From Rhabdophis nuchalis (taxonomy: Eukaryota > Chordata > Lepidosauria > Squamata > Natricidae): DNA of 64,000 nucleotides. The stretch lies in assembly GCA_039707465.1 (NCBI GenBank), contig CM077652.1, forward strand, positions 37,957,118-38,021,117, written 5' to 3'. The translations under genes were made by a program, and so were the position numbers. Shown piece after piece: positions 33,701 to 44,752 of the stretch (position 1 is its first letter; each line of letters starts with the position of its first letter). The notes below the pieces were generated by a model. That model did not search any database. It was not told where the DNA came from and saw only the letters and a list, made by a program, of their open reading frames with translations.

Positions 33701-36700
33701 CTCCTCCTTTTCCTCCCTGCAGGGGCAGAGCCAGAAATCCCCCCTGCAGGGCCTGCAGAGTTTGCGTCTTCTGCCCCAGGAGTTGGAGCAGGACACCCAG
33801 TATGAGTTCCAGGTGCGCTCACGGCCGGCCTCCCCTTATCAGGGAACGTGGAGTGACTGGAGCCCCCTCGCCTCCCTCAAGACCACGCACAAGGGTGAGC
33901 CCCCCTGCCCTGCCCTGCCTTCTGCGCCTTCCCCTTCACAGCCAGGAGGCAGTCCAGGTGTCAACTCCCAGAAACATCACCATGACTCTTTCTTGAGTTG
34001 ACTTAGAGATGTGTGAATTCCAAACATTCCTGTGGTCAGTGGGGAATTCCAAGCTGGACTGTAATGCGCATGGATAGATTCAATTACGATGCTAATTGGC
34101 TAACATGATTTATTACCAGGCAGAGGGGAGGGGGATACAGGGGGTAAAGTGCAGACACCATTAGATGAATTGCAGTTTTAGCTGCAACAAAGAAACTCCA
34201 GGATGTTAATCCTAATAAATGATTGGATTTCTTTTGAACCTTGTCTCAAGGCTAGTAAATTTGTTAGGTTTTCTTTTGGGATCTTGACACCAGGCACGTC
34301 CTCCTGACCTTCCGTGGGCTTTTCCGTGCGGAAAGGCAGCCTGGCTTCTCCTGGGTTCCCCAGTTCCCTTCTCAAGCCAAGGAGAGCGAAGGACCTGCCC
34401 CACACCTGCCTCCTGCCCCCCAACCTGGCTTCCGGAGCCTTCCCCAGCAGGCAGGCTCTCTGCACCGGCTTTTCAAGATTGGGGGGACCAAACTGACTCT
34501 TTCCCTTCCCTCCTTTAGCCTCGGAGCCTGGCACCGTCCAGTGGCTGGAGGTGTTCTTACTGGTGCTCAGCTCCATGTTTGCCCTCATGGCCTTCCTGGG
34601 CTGCCACCAGAGGTGAGTGACATTGCCGGGGGAGCCTTGCCTGGTCCATGCAGCTTTTCCACGTCTCCTTCCACTGCAAGGATCCCCCCGTGTGTTCCTT
34701 TCACCTTGGACTCAACATCCAAGCCAAGGAGAGCCGCATGAGCTTGGGCTGCTGTGCTTTGCTCCTGCGAGCATCTCAAGAGGCCAACGGCAGAGGCCGG
34801 GGAGTCTCCCAGGGTGCAGATGGCCTGGGGGTCACCACCGTCCCCCCTTCCAGGCAGAGCAGCCACTGGGCGGGGCAAAGACCCCTCCTGGGCTCAGGGA
34901 CTTGCCGAGGGACTCCTGCTCAGCACTCGACCTTTAGCAGGTGGGACGGCATCTGCTGACCGGCCTGCCTTTTCCCCTCACAGGTTGTGGAAGAAGCTGG
35001 ACTGTTTCACCCCCAGCCCAGCCCCCTTCTTCCAGCCCCTCAATGGAGACTTCAAGGTAAGAGCCGCTCCTTGCCAGTTACGAACCAAAGTCATTCGGGG
35101 GGGGGGGAGGCTGCAGTCGCAAGGGGCGCCTGAGCCACCCAGCAGGGGCTCCCTGTGGCCAGGAGGGCAGCCTGTGGGCAGCACAGGTTAGTTTTTGCCC
35201 CCCTTCCTCTCCCAGCCTATCGTGGCAGCTGCCCTACTCTGCCACAACCATGGTTTCCTTCGCCTCCCTCCTGTGGGCAGAGGGAAGCCCAAGCAGGCAA
35301 CCCTCTTGGCTGAAGGAGGGAAGCCATTTCCTGCCTGAGCAGGCAGCCGAAGGCCAGCAAAAGGCACACTCGGTTCTCCTCCCTCCCTCTGCCTGGGGCC
35401 CTGCAGTCGCCACCAGCCCCCCAATTGCCTCTGCAGAGGCTCCTCTGCCCCAACACACAGGGGGCCCTTGCAAGTAGTGGGGGGGCCGCCGCCCCCTGTG
35501 CTGGGACAGACAGCCACGTGGGGCTCCGAGGGCCAGCAGGCGGAGTCCCTTGGTCTGGCCAGAGTCCCCGGAGGCTCTTGAGAAGGGGGGAGAGGGATAA
35601 AGTGGGCGGGGGGGGGGGGGGGGATGGCTCAGGCCAAGGAGAGGTTTGGGGAATTTGAGGCTGTTCCGGGACCCCTTCAGAGGAACTTTCAGTGGGCTTC
35701 CCAGTCTTCTTCTCAAGGACCTGAGACGGACAAGATCCCGCCTTCCACAGCTCTGCCCCCCCCCACCCCGCATATCCACCCATCTCATGGGGGTGGGGGG
35801 TCAATGACTATTTCAATGAAATAGTGGAATCCAATGGTTAAAGAAAGGATGCTAAAGGAGGTACAAAATAACATGTGAATAACAACAATGAAAATATTTA
35901 ATGTAATAATTAAATTGAAGCCAAATTCGTCAACGACACTAAATTATACAGGGTAGTAAAAACTGAGAGAGAGTGTGAGGAGCTCCAGAGGGATCTCTTG
36001 ACACTGGGGGAATGGGCAAACCAGTGGCAAATGAGCTTCAACATTAGTAAGTGCAGAATGATGCACGTTGGGGCAAAAAACCCCAACTACATCTATAAAC
36101 TGATGGGGTCTGAACTCCTTGCAACTAACCAGGAAAGGGACCTTGGTGTCCTGGTGGACAGCTCAATGAAGGTGTCAACCCAGTGTGCCGCAGCAGTGAA
36201 AAAAGCAAACTCCTTGCTAGGGATCCTTAGGAAGGGTATAGAAAATAAGTCAGCAAGTATCATTTTGCCTCTTTATAAATCTATGGTGAGGCCCCATCTG
36301 GAGTATTGTGTACAGTTCTGGTCACCATCCCTTCAGAAGGATATTATGGAAATGGAAAAGGTGCAGAGGAGGGCAACCAGAAGGATTAGGGGGCTGGAAC
36401 CCCTTCCTTACCATCTGAGGCTGCAACGGCTGGGCCTCTTCACTCTAGGACGACGGCGCCTGAGAGGTGACCTGATTGAAGTCTATAAAATCATGCACGG
36501 TGTGGACAAAGTAGAAAAGGAAAAACTGTTTTCCCTATCGCACAACACTAAAACTAGGGGGCACTCCATGAAACTTTTGATAGCTAGACCTCAAACAAAT
36601 AGAGGAAGTACTTTTTCACCCAGAGGATCACTGGTCTATGGAACTCCCTGCCAGAAGAAGTGGTGACAGCTGTCAGCCTCGACACCTTTAAGAAAGGATG

Positions 36701-38220
36701 AGAGGAGTTCATGGAGAACAAGGGTATCCATGGCTATCATTATGGATGCCTAAGGACACCCTCTGGGTTGGAGAGATAGGCAGGATATTTCTCAATGCCA
36801 TTTGCAGGGAATCATAAGCAGATGAAGACATCTGCTTGGGAAGACCCTGAAGCAAATGGGGAGCCACTGTGGGAGACAGAATGCTGGACTGGATGGGTTG
36901 TGGCCTGTTCCAGCAAGGCTGTTCTTATGTTCTTATGTTCTTATGTTCTTATGGTTGAATTGGCCCACAGCAAGTTGTTCCGTGGTCGACTATGGTGAGT
37001 TGTCCTATCCCGCTCATTGGGGGGGCTGGAGGTGAATAGCCAAAGTCCATGGACAATCTTTGGACTAAGGCAGAGGTCGGTTGCTACCGGTTCGGGCAAA
37101 CCGGTAGTGGAAATTGGGAGTGGGTCACCGAACCGGTAGGGAGCACAGGCTGCTCCTGCTCCCGAACCAGTTGCCCAGTCGCCCATGCAGGTGCCAGCAT
37201 GTTTTTTTAGTCATCTTATAATGTTCTCCACGTGCGCAGAACAATTCACAGGCAACTGCGCATGCGCAAGCAACGGGTGGTGCGAGAGCGAGCAAAGTGA
37301 ACCGACAGTAGCGCCAGCAGCAACTAACGGCCCGGATGAAGCCTACTCCCCCTGGAGGTCTGAATGCATTTCCCTTCTTCTCTCCACAGAAATGGGTGGG
37401 CGCTCCTTGCTCTGCCACCCCCCTCGATGCCTTTGAGTGGGGCCTGGTGGTCTCGGAGATGTTTGCCATTGGACCCAAGCGCCTCCTGCTGAGCTGTGCC
37501 GAGGGAGACTGGAATGATGGCCGGAATGGGCAGCCTCCAATGGCCACTCCGCTCCTGCCAGAACACCTGCAGGCCTTCGCCAAGGGCTGCAGTGCCACCT
37601 GGGAGCAGGGCTATGGCCACCTCTCCATTGGCACCGTCACGGTAGCGGAGGATTTTGCAACTCACTGCCCCCAGTGCAGCAGCGCCCACCCATGTTGCGC
37701 CATGGAGGAGGAGCTGCAGGAGGAGACGGAAACCAGCGAGAAGGAGGCCTATCGCGGCCTGCAGTTTGACAGCAGCAGCAGCAGCAGCCTTGGCCTGGGC
37801 TCCGGCCGTCTGCTGCTGAGGAACGAGATGCCCCTGCAGGACTCCTTTCCCTCTGGGCCGGCCTCCTGGATGAGCCGCCCCCCCTTTGGCTCTCCCCCAG
37901 GGGGCCCGGAGGGATTCTTTGGTCTGCTGCCTGTCCCCTCGCTCCTCGGCCCCTGCGCCTCTGCCCCAGCCCCAGCGGAAGGCCTCTTCTGCCAGGGGCC
38001 ACCCTCTCCCGACTGGGAGGGGGAAAGCGACCCCGTCAACGGCCTGGATCTGGACACCATGGACAGCGGCTTCGCAGACTGCGACTGCAGGAGCTCTGGC
38101 GATGGGGAGCTGGCGGAAATGCCCTCCGGTTGCAGTTGTCACTCTGAGCCCGGCCCTGTTGTGGGGGACCCTGAAAAAGAGGACTTTCTCCTGCCGAGAT
38201 ACGTCAAGCAGTGGATTTAG
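30773..38220 (+). CDS. IL21R: Interleukin-21 receptor, eight coding exons
   Basis: Receptor for IL-21 that pairs with the common gamma chain and signals through JAK1/JAK3 and STAT3/STAT1. Exons: 30773-30818, 31750-31864, 32258-32454, 32962-33116, 33723-33894, 34519-34612, 34984-35056, 37390-38220, all with GT/AG borders and in phase, about 560 residues (human about 538). Visible: Leu-rich signal peptide (1-15), first module opening with C-x-x-L-x-C and a D-Y-I-Q segment like mammalian IL21R, second module with the LQYELRYKEKGRPWQ stretch, WSDWS (214-218), membrane segment (~235-257), Box1 region FTPSPAPFFQPL (~268-279). The tail contains DSGFAD (509-514) and ends RYVKQWI; mammalian IL21R has matching DSGFAD and a YLRQW STAT-docking site. 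The last intron carries a CR1 and a MITE. Confidence 0.94.
30819..31749. other. IL21R intron 1
   Basis: Nothing recognisable. The acceptor before 31750 is normal. Confidence 0.5.
31865..33722. other. IL21R introns 2-4
   Basis: Three short GC-rich introns. Notable only for long G or C runs, at about 32016-32028, 32143-32151 and 33512-33530. Overlapping open frames here are compositional. Confidence 0.5.
33895..35916. other. IL21R introns 5, 6 and start of 7
   Basis: Contains the two small exons listed under IL21R. A long G run lies at 35609-35622. No repeats recognised until the CR1 begins. Confidence 0.5.
35917..36960 (+). mobile_element. CR1 LINE, 3' RT part with TTCTTATG tail
   Basis: Open frame at 35998-36666 encodes the CR1 RT C-terminal region ([59 protein letters not shown]). 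It ends in repeats of TTCTTATG, close to the ATTCTRTG tail of classical CR1. In IL21R intron 7, sense. Confidence 0.93.
37066..37327. mobile_element. MITE with ACCGGTTCGG ends
   Basis: Left end TCGGTTGCTACCGGTTCGG; right end with degraded GAACCGACAGTAGCG..CAGCAAC in inverse orientation; internal ACCGGTA words. The superfamily is uncertain and no clear target duplication was found. Its right edge is about 62 bp before the last IL21R exon. Confidence 0.5.
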
Positions 38221-39139
38221 TCCCACGCACTGAGGGACTCGGGTGGGCTGGGCAGGGGCCGAAGGGAGGGGCTCAGTCCAAGAGGGTCCCATACGCCTCT
38301 GCCAGCCCCTGCAGGATTTTTCTGCCCCAGAGGCTGGTGATGATGCCTCCCCTCCTTTGCCCCAAGTCACAAGCCCCAGCTTTCCTTGTGGGAAGACGTG
38401 GCGCTCTCCAGGCAATGCAGGAATGGAGGGCTTGGGGCATCAAAGGCAAACGGGAGGGTGAGTGGAGCTGAGCTCCAGGGATCCCGTCCTGCACCCGGGG
38501 CTGAACTGGGCTGGTCCTGCCTTGGTTCCTCTTCCCTCCTTTAGGCCAAGCTGCAGTTAGGGTGGCCTTTTGCTTCTGCTGAATGTTTAGCCAATAGATC
38601 CCTCCCTGTGTCTTGGATTGGTGCCGTGGGCTCCGGATTCCCTTCCTGCCCAGGCTGAACCTCTCTCAGACCACTCAGATGGACACCAACCATCTACCAG
38701 CTACAAATAAAAGCTTCAAGAATTGTTGTTCTTGGTCCCTGGTGGTCTTCAGCCTCACAGAAGTGATCTGGTTAGCCACAGGCTGTGGAGGGGGAGGTCA
38801 CAATGCATTGTGCGATTGCCATTTGGCCACGCCATTGTAGCACACACCCCTCTGTCTTTCTCATGCAAAGATTTGGCCATTTAGTGACACATGTGGGGAC
38901 AGAAGCATCGTTCAACAAGAACCTCTCAGGTGCTCTTAAAGTCAAGGGCCTTGTTCTTCTCAACTCAGCAGAATGTTAGGAAGGAATGACATGAAAGGCT
39001 TTGGGCCACCCTGAGGATACTAGATCAAAGGTGACCAAGGTTGATGGAGAGGAAGAAGTGGCAAAGGACGGCTGAGTTTGCAAATGGGCAGATCAAACCA
39101 AGGGCTGAAGAAGAGATGATCCAGAAACACACACACACC
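38221..39139. other. IL21R 3' UTR and downstream
   Basis: The first ~490 bp is the likely 3' UTR, ending near AATAAA at 38706. The rest is unassigned. Confidence 0.5.
38706..38711 (+). promoter_or_regulatory. Polyadenylation signal of IL21R
   Basis: AATAAA about 486 nt past the IL21R stop, in otherwise unique sequence and followed by a GT-rich stretch (ttgttgttcttgg). It would define a 3' UTR of roughly half a kilobase. Confidence 0.6.
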
Positions 39140-40179
39140 CCTCAATGGAGCCTTAATGGAGCTACGCCTGTACACGGAGAAGCGTGCAGTGGGGGACCTC
39201 GAGGTTCTGTTTTAGGCCCAGCATCCTTCAACTTCATCATAAGTGACCTAGAGGAGGGGGAAGAAGGGAACCTATCAACTTTGCAGACAACACCAAGCTG
39301 GGGGGAATTGATAATTCTTTAGAAGGACTTTGACACTGAGCCCTATCCAGCAAAATGCAATTCAGTGGTGAGAAAAGTAAGATCCTACACAGAGGCAAGG
39401 AAAACCGAATACACAAGTATAGAGCTGGTGGCACCTGACTCAACATTAGCAAGTGTGAGAGGGATCTTGGAGTCCTAGTGGACAAGCACTTAACTCTGAG
39501 CCAGCCGTGTGCGGCAGCTGCCAAAACAGCTAATGCAGTCCTAGGTTGCAGCAACAGAGGGATAGTTTCAAGGTCACAAGGACTGATACAGTCCACTGGG
39601 GAGGCCATTCTTGGAACCCTGCATCTAATTCTGGTCACCAGTATATAAAAAGATGTTGAGACCGTAGAAAGAGTGCAGAAAACAGCAACAAAGATTATAA
39701 GGGGTCTGATGAACAGTTGAGGGAACTAGATACCGTATTTTTCAGAGTGTAAGATGCACCTTTTTTCCTCTAAAAAGAGGCTGAAAATGTGGGTGCGTCT
39801 TATACACTGAATATAGCATTTTTTTGCCTCCCGAAGCCCCGCCCCTTCACCAAAATGGCTGCGCATAGCTTTATAGAGGCTTCCAGAGAGCTCCTGGGGG
39901 CTGTCCCTCCCAGCCCCCAGCAGCACTCTATAAGCCTCCATAAGGCTATACATGCAATTTCTTTGACATAAAAATGGCCCATTTTCACGAAAAACGGGCT
40001 GGTTTTTTGCTGGTTTTTTTGCCCCCCACCCCCCAGGAGCACTCTGCAAGCCCCCCCCCCCAAGGCTATTCATGCCTTTAATTTGAAAAATACAGGCCCA
40101 TTTTCGTAAAAAACGGGCCATTTTGGGGAGGTCTGCAGAGTGCAAAAAACTTTTTCCCCTCTTTCGAATGTTGTTTAAT

Positions 40180-40310
40180 TACTTGGCAACTTTAAGACTT
40201 GTGGACTTCAACTCCCAGAATTCTCCAGCCAGCATAGTTTGTGGACATAGCTGGCTGGAGAATTCTGGGAATTGAAGTTCACAAGTCTTAAAGTTGCCAA
40301 GTTTGGGAGC
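40180..40310. mobile_element. hAT-like palindromic MITE
   Basis: Arms TTGGCAACTTTAAGACTTGT ... ACAAGTCTTAAAGTTGCCAA with the GGACTTCAACTCCCAGAATT core. The terminal CAG/CTG ends are eroded. Nested in the mariner-type element. Confidence 0.75.
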
Positions 40311-40429
40311 CCCTGAGTTAGAGGGATTGATGAGAATTACATTGATCAAGTGCTGTGCCAGCAAAAACAAAGTTTTAGGTGCCACAGCGATTTCCTTCTC
40401 CAGCACATGGGTAAATACACCTGGAAACA

Positions 40430-40770
40430 TCTACCTACCTACCTACTGTATTTCTCTCTCTCTCTATTTTTCTCTCTCTACCTACCTACCTATCTACACT
40501 CCCTCCCTCCCTCCCTACTGTATTTCTCTCTCTCTCCCTCTCTCCCTCTCCCTACCTATCTATTGTATTTCTCTTTCTCTCTTTCTCTCTCTCTATCCCT
40601 CTACCTACCTACCTATCTACACTCTCTCTCCCTATCTACCTACTGTATTTCTCTCTCTCCCTCTCTCTCCCTTTATCTACCAACCTAACTGCACTCTCTC
40701 TCTCCCTTCCTACCTACTGTATTTCTCCTCTTTCACTCCCCCTCTCTCCCTCTATCTACCTACCTACTTT
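40430..40770 (+). repeat. CTAC/TCTC composite array
   Basis: Alternates (CTAC)n, CTGTATTTCTC and (TCTC/CCCT)n blocks. Word CTGTATTTCTC recurs at about 40446, 40518, 40563, 40645 and 40717. Same design as 44870-45535. Confidence 0.9.
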
Positions 40771-41559
40771 TTTAAAAAAAATTGCCTCTTCAAAACCTCG
40801 TGCGTCTTATATTCCGGTGCATCTTATACTCCGAAAAATATGGTATGTCTAGTTCCCTCAACAAAGAGGAGGACTAGTGGGGCTAGGATAGCAATCTTCT
40901 AATACGTGACGGTCTCACAGAGAAGAGGGGGTCAGCCTATTCTCTAAAGCACCAGAGGGCAGGACAAGAAGTAACAGGTGTAAGATCACTAAAGAGGGAT
41001 CCAAACTAGAATTAAGGAAAAATTTCCTGTCAGTGAGAACAACCAGTGGAACAACTTGCCTCCAGAAATTATAGATGCTCCATTACTGGAGGTTTTCAAG
41101 AAGAGATTGGACATTCACTTGTCTGGAATGGTACAAGGTCTCCTGCTTAAACAGGGCGTTGGACTAGAAGACCTCCAAGGTCCCTTCCAACCCTATTATA
41201 CTATGTTCTGGAGCAGGGCAGGGCATTATTTCTGTGTCACCCAGAAGAGGCTGAGGGTGCTTCCTAGAGTATCTGCTGATAAAGCAATTACAAAGAATTT
41301 AGGAATCATATAGAATTAAATGACATTGCAGTTATTGGCATGGTTTGGTATGCCATGGATTAAGTTCCTGCAACATAGATGAATGAGAAACTTGCCCCAA
41401 GCGCTGGCTCTACAGAAACCAGCCAGCTACACTGCTGCCTCACCTGTCGTACCAACCATGTCAGTGCCCTGCCCTGCCCTCTTTCATGGGGGTTCCCTGC
41501 TAGTGAGCAAAAGACAGCAGGTGAACAGGAAGGGCAGCTGTGGGAACTGCTTGGATATA

Positions 41560-41860
41560 GCACAGAGCTGCTTTGGTGTATTGGCTAAAGACATCCGGCT
41601 AGAAGCTGGGAGTTCTAGTGCTGCCTTGAACACAAAGCCACCTGGGCGACCCTGGGCCAATCACTCTCTCTCAGCTCTAGGAAGAAGCCAATGGCAAGCC
41701 ACTTCTGACGACCTTGCCCAAAAATATCCCTGCAGGGACCTGTTCAGGCAATTGTCTCAAATCATCACCGACTTGAACACACAAGGTCATGCTTATTGTC
41801 CTAGGAACCTTTGCCCAGCCTGGGCCAGTGCTACTAATACACACACACACACACACCTCT
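41560..41860 (+). mobile_element. Sauria-type tRNA-derived SINE
   Basis: tRNA-like head (TGCTTTGGTGTATTGGCTAA, GGGAGTTCTAGTGCTG), then CCTGGGCGACCCTGGGCCAA, TCACTCTCTCTCAGCTCTAG and the GAAGCCAATGGCAAGCCACT body. It ends near an (AC)n run at 41839. Confidence 0.85.
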
Positions 41861-42224
41861 CACAGTGTCCGGGGAATCCAAGACTTGGAGCTTGGAGGGT
41901 GGTGGTGGTAAGGGGCTTGCACCACTCTGTGGCTGGAGGGACTGCAAGTCAGGATTAGCCACACTCGGCAGAGGTCCTGGGCACTTTCTGTACGAAAACC
42001 AGCTACGCTCTCTTTAGGTTAAACATCATTTTCGGGGAGGGGGGAAGAACTGAGAAAAAGAATGACCTGCAAGCCATGGACAGAACTGACTAACACCGGT
42101 CACTGCCGATGAAGGATGTCACCCAAGGCCACAAAGATGCGGGGAGCAATCTGTAGAGAGATGAGGCTCCCTGGCTGGAAAGCGGGGGTGGGGTCCCTAT
42201 TCTCTTCTTCCCCTGAACCTTGGA

Positions 42225-42700
42225 AGCATAGAACTGGAAGGATAACAGAGTTGAAGGGACCTTGGAGGTCTTCTAGTCCAACCCCCTGCTCAAGCAGGAG
42301 ACCCTGTACCATTTCAGATAAATGGTGGTGCAGTCTCTTCTTGGAAGCCTCCCGTGATGGAGCACTTCCAGAGGCAAGCTGTTCTACTGGTTAATTGTTC
42401 TTACTGACAGGACATTTCTCCTTAGTTCTAGGTTCCTTCTCTCCTTGGTTAGTTTCCATCCATTGTTTCTTGCCCTGCCTTTTGGTGCCTTGGAAAATAG
42501 TTTGACACCCTCCTCTTTGAAGGAGCCCCTCAAATATTGGCAGACTCTGTCATGTCTCCCTATTCCTTCTTCTCATTAGACTAGACAACCCCAGCTGTTC
42601 TTCTTGTTTCACCCTCCGGCCCTCTAACCATCTTTGTTGCTCCTCTTGGCCCTCTTTCCGGAATCTCAGCATCCTTTTATATGAATGATGCAGGATGAAA
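42225..42700 (-). mobile_element. CR1 LINE 3' fragment
   Basis: Minus strand CR1 3' terminus starting at ATAACAGAGTTGAAGGGACC and continuing to CTAGACTAGACAACCCC and beyond, without interruption. Confidence 0.85.
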
Positions 42701-43510
42701 GAGCAGCAGGAAAACGGAGTCTTGTTGTGACTCAGTTGAGTTCTGAGTTCTTCACGGCTGCATGCCAAAAAGTTATTTTCTGTGCTCTTCCTTTTTTTAA
42801 AATCTGATTACTGCCTTTTTTTTTTAAGTTGCAATAATCTCACCCAGATAAGCACCTTGTAACAGTGTGAGAAAGATAAACTGCCTTATCTTTATTCAGT
42901 TTCCTTCTGCACACTGGAGGCTGTCAACAATTCTTGGTACGTAACAAACATAGCTTGGGAGGGAAAAAGTCAGTTTCCTCCTAAGTGATCAGGAAACCAG
43001 TGATATTTGGACATTTCTCTGCCGGGGCAGATTCTTAAATCTGGTACCATCCGATACCATCTTGATACTTCATTCTAATTTTGCACTCCAGCCCCCAAAC
43101 TCTGCCCAGTACCTGGTCAGTGCTGCTTCAGCTGCTGCTGCTGCTAAATATTAAGCTGCTGTGGGATAAGGCCACCCTCACCTGTGACCACAGTCCCATG
43201 ATTTTTCTCTTTGCTTAACAACTGAGTTGCTAGCCTCAGTTGTGGATGCTAAATGGGGACGGCCTGTATTGTGGCTATTACCGTATCTCTCCCTTCTTCT
43301 CCTCTAATCTGGTATGCCAAAAATTTCCCTGGTTTGCTTCATATTCTCAAAATATCTTCAGTCAGCAAAGTGCATCTTCGGTTGTAGTTCTTCCATTCAG
43401 TTGCCCTTCAGCTTTTTTGCAATTTGTTCAGATTGATTAGATTGATTGTATTGCACAATTTTGGTTTGATTTTCAACCATTTCTTGTTTAGGAAAGATGG
43501 TGAAAGAAAC
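42701..43510. other. Intergenic, unassigned
   Basis: AT-rich sequence. 43170-43270 has words such as TTGCTTAACAACTGAG reminiscent of the MITE at 60.5 kb. Nothing else recognised. Confidence 0.35.
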
Positions 43511-44215
43511 ATTATCAGGATAGGATAGGATAGGATAGGATAGGACTCAGGAATACAATCAGAAATAGAACAGAAAACAGGATGGAATGGAATAGAATCT
43601 CAGCATCCTTTTTGTATCGTAGCAACCAGAACTGGATGCAATCTTCCAAGTGTGGCCTCACTAGTACAGTATAGAGCAGAGCTTTTGCTCCCCGTGATCT
43701 TGATACTATCCCTCTGTTGATGCAGCTTAGAAGCTGCAGCACAAGGCTGCCTCATACGTAAGAGGCAGTCCAATAGGATACTACCACCGGTTCTATACTT
43801 ATGCATCTGGCTTTTCCTGCGTAAGTGCAGGACCTTATTTTTCTCAATTGAACTGAATTGAAGCTTATTGGATGGGGCCCATGGCTGACGCCTTGTCAAG
43901 AATCTTAGCTTACCTTACAAAGCATTGATCATTCCCTTGGTTTGGTGTCATCTGCAAATTTGATGCCCCTCCCCTTTTATTCTCTCATCTAGACCAGGGT
44001 CCCCAACCCATGGGCCGTGGACTGGTATCAGTCTGTGGCTCGTTGGGAATCGGGCCACACAAGCAGTGGGTGAGTGCATGAAGCTTTATTTGTGCATGTG
44101 TGGGGTCATCCCCTCTGCTTCCCACTGGCACTGGGCCAGGGACCCAAGGAGGCTGGAGACTGCTGATCTAGACCATTTTTGAAGACGTGCAGAATGCTGG
44201 CTGGGTCTCTTGCAA
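43510..44215 (-). mobile_element. CR1 LINE with (GGATA)n 3' tail
   Basis: Minus strand shows IKFADDT (RT) near 43.95 kb and VRPHLEDCIQFW near 43.64 kb, and runs into GGATA repeats at 43519-43545. Interrupted by the MITE at 43995. The satellite tail is of the type described for snake CR1 elements. Confidence 0.8.
43995..44165. mobile_element. hAT-like MITE (CAGGGTCCCCAACC end)
   Basis: Inverted ends CAGGGTCCCCAACCC / GGAGACTGCTG and a perfect 8-bp duplication atctagac at 43987-43994 and 44166-44173. Inserted in the CR1. Confidence 0.88.
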
Positions 44216-44752
44216 TCAGATTTCAGACTTCCTAAGCACAGCATTGAGACATCACGTTTTTGGGTGACCTTTGACCAAATCCCTCACCTCCCACTCCCAC
44301 CTCATCCCAATGTAAAACTTTTAGGACTTTGTGAACCGGCCGACAAAAGGCTCTGCCTTTAAATCGAATGTGTTCATTGGGGCTGTAGACCAACCTGCTT
44401 CTCCCTGCAGCCTCTGATTCCCTTTCCTTCACCTGGCGAAGGCAGCAGGTAAGGCAGCTGCAGGGCCCTCTGGAGCCCAGTCCCCGGTTACTCAGCCAAG
44501 CCGTTTCTATCAATCGTCCCTCCGTCCCCCTCCCTGGTTCTTATTTTATGATCGGCAAAATGAGAAGAAGCAGAAGCACAGAAGAAAAAGTACAATAGGG
44601 ACTCATTACTAACATGTAGGTTTCCTTCACAACAAGCCTACTTTTCTGTTAACCCCCCCCCCACCCTTTTCCCCTAAAAGGAGGAGCAGCCAATTGTAAA
44701 AAAAAGCAATGGATGGAACATATAAAATAAATGTTGTTTATATAACATATAC
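44174..44752. other. Intergenic, unassigned
   Basis: Beyond the end of the CR1 near 44.2 kb no repeat or exon is recognised. Confidence 0.4.

Larger units (their letters stand above)
39733..40843. mobile_element. Tc1/mariner-type MITE with internal microsatellite
   Basis: Ends CCGTATTTTTCAGAGTGTAA and the reverse complement of ACTCCGAAAAATATGG; flanked by the TA dinucleotide on both sides and splitting a CR1. The interior holds a palindromic hAT MITE (40180-40310) and a CTAC/TCTC array (40430-40770). No transposase frame. Confidence 0.75.
39140..41215 (+). mobile_element. CR1 LINE interrupted by a mariner-like MITE
   Basis: Left part to 39732 and right part from 40844 join into a CR1 3' half. 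The 3' end shows GTGAGAACAACCAGTGGAAC, TCTGGAATGGTACAAGGTCT and AAGACCTCCAAGGTCCCTTC near 41.2 kb. Frames are broken. Confidence 0.8.

Noticed and set aside
37324..38415. 363-residue antisense frame
   Set aside because: Shadow of the last IL21R exon; the sense strand has conserved receptor motifs.
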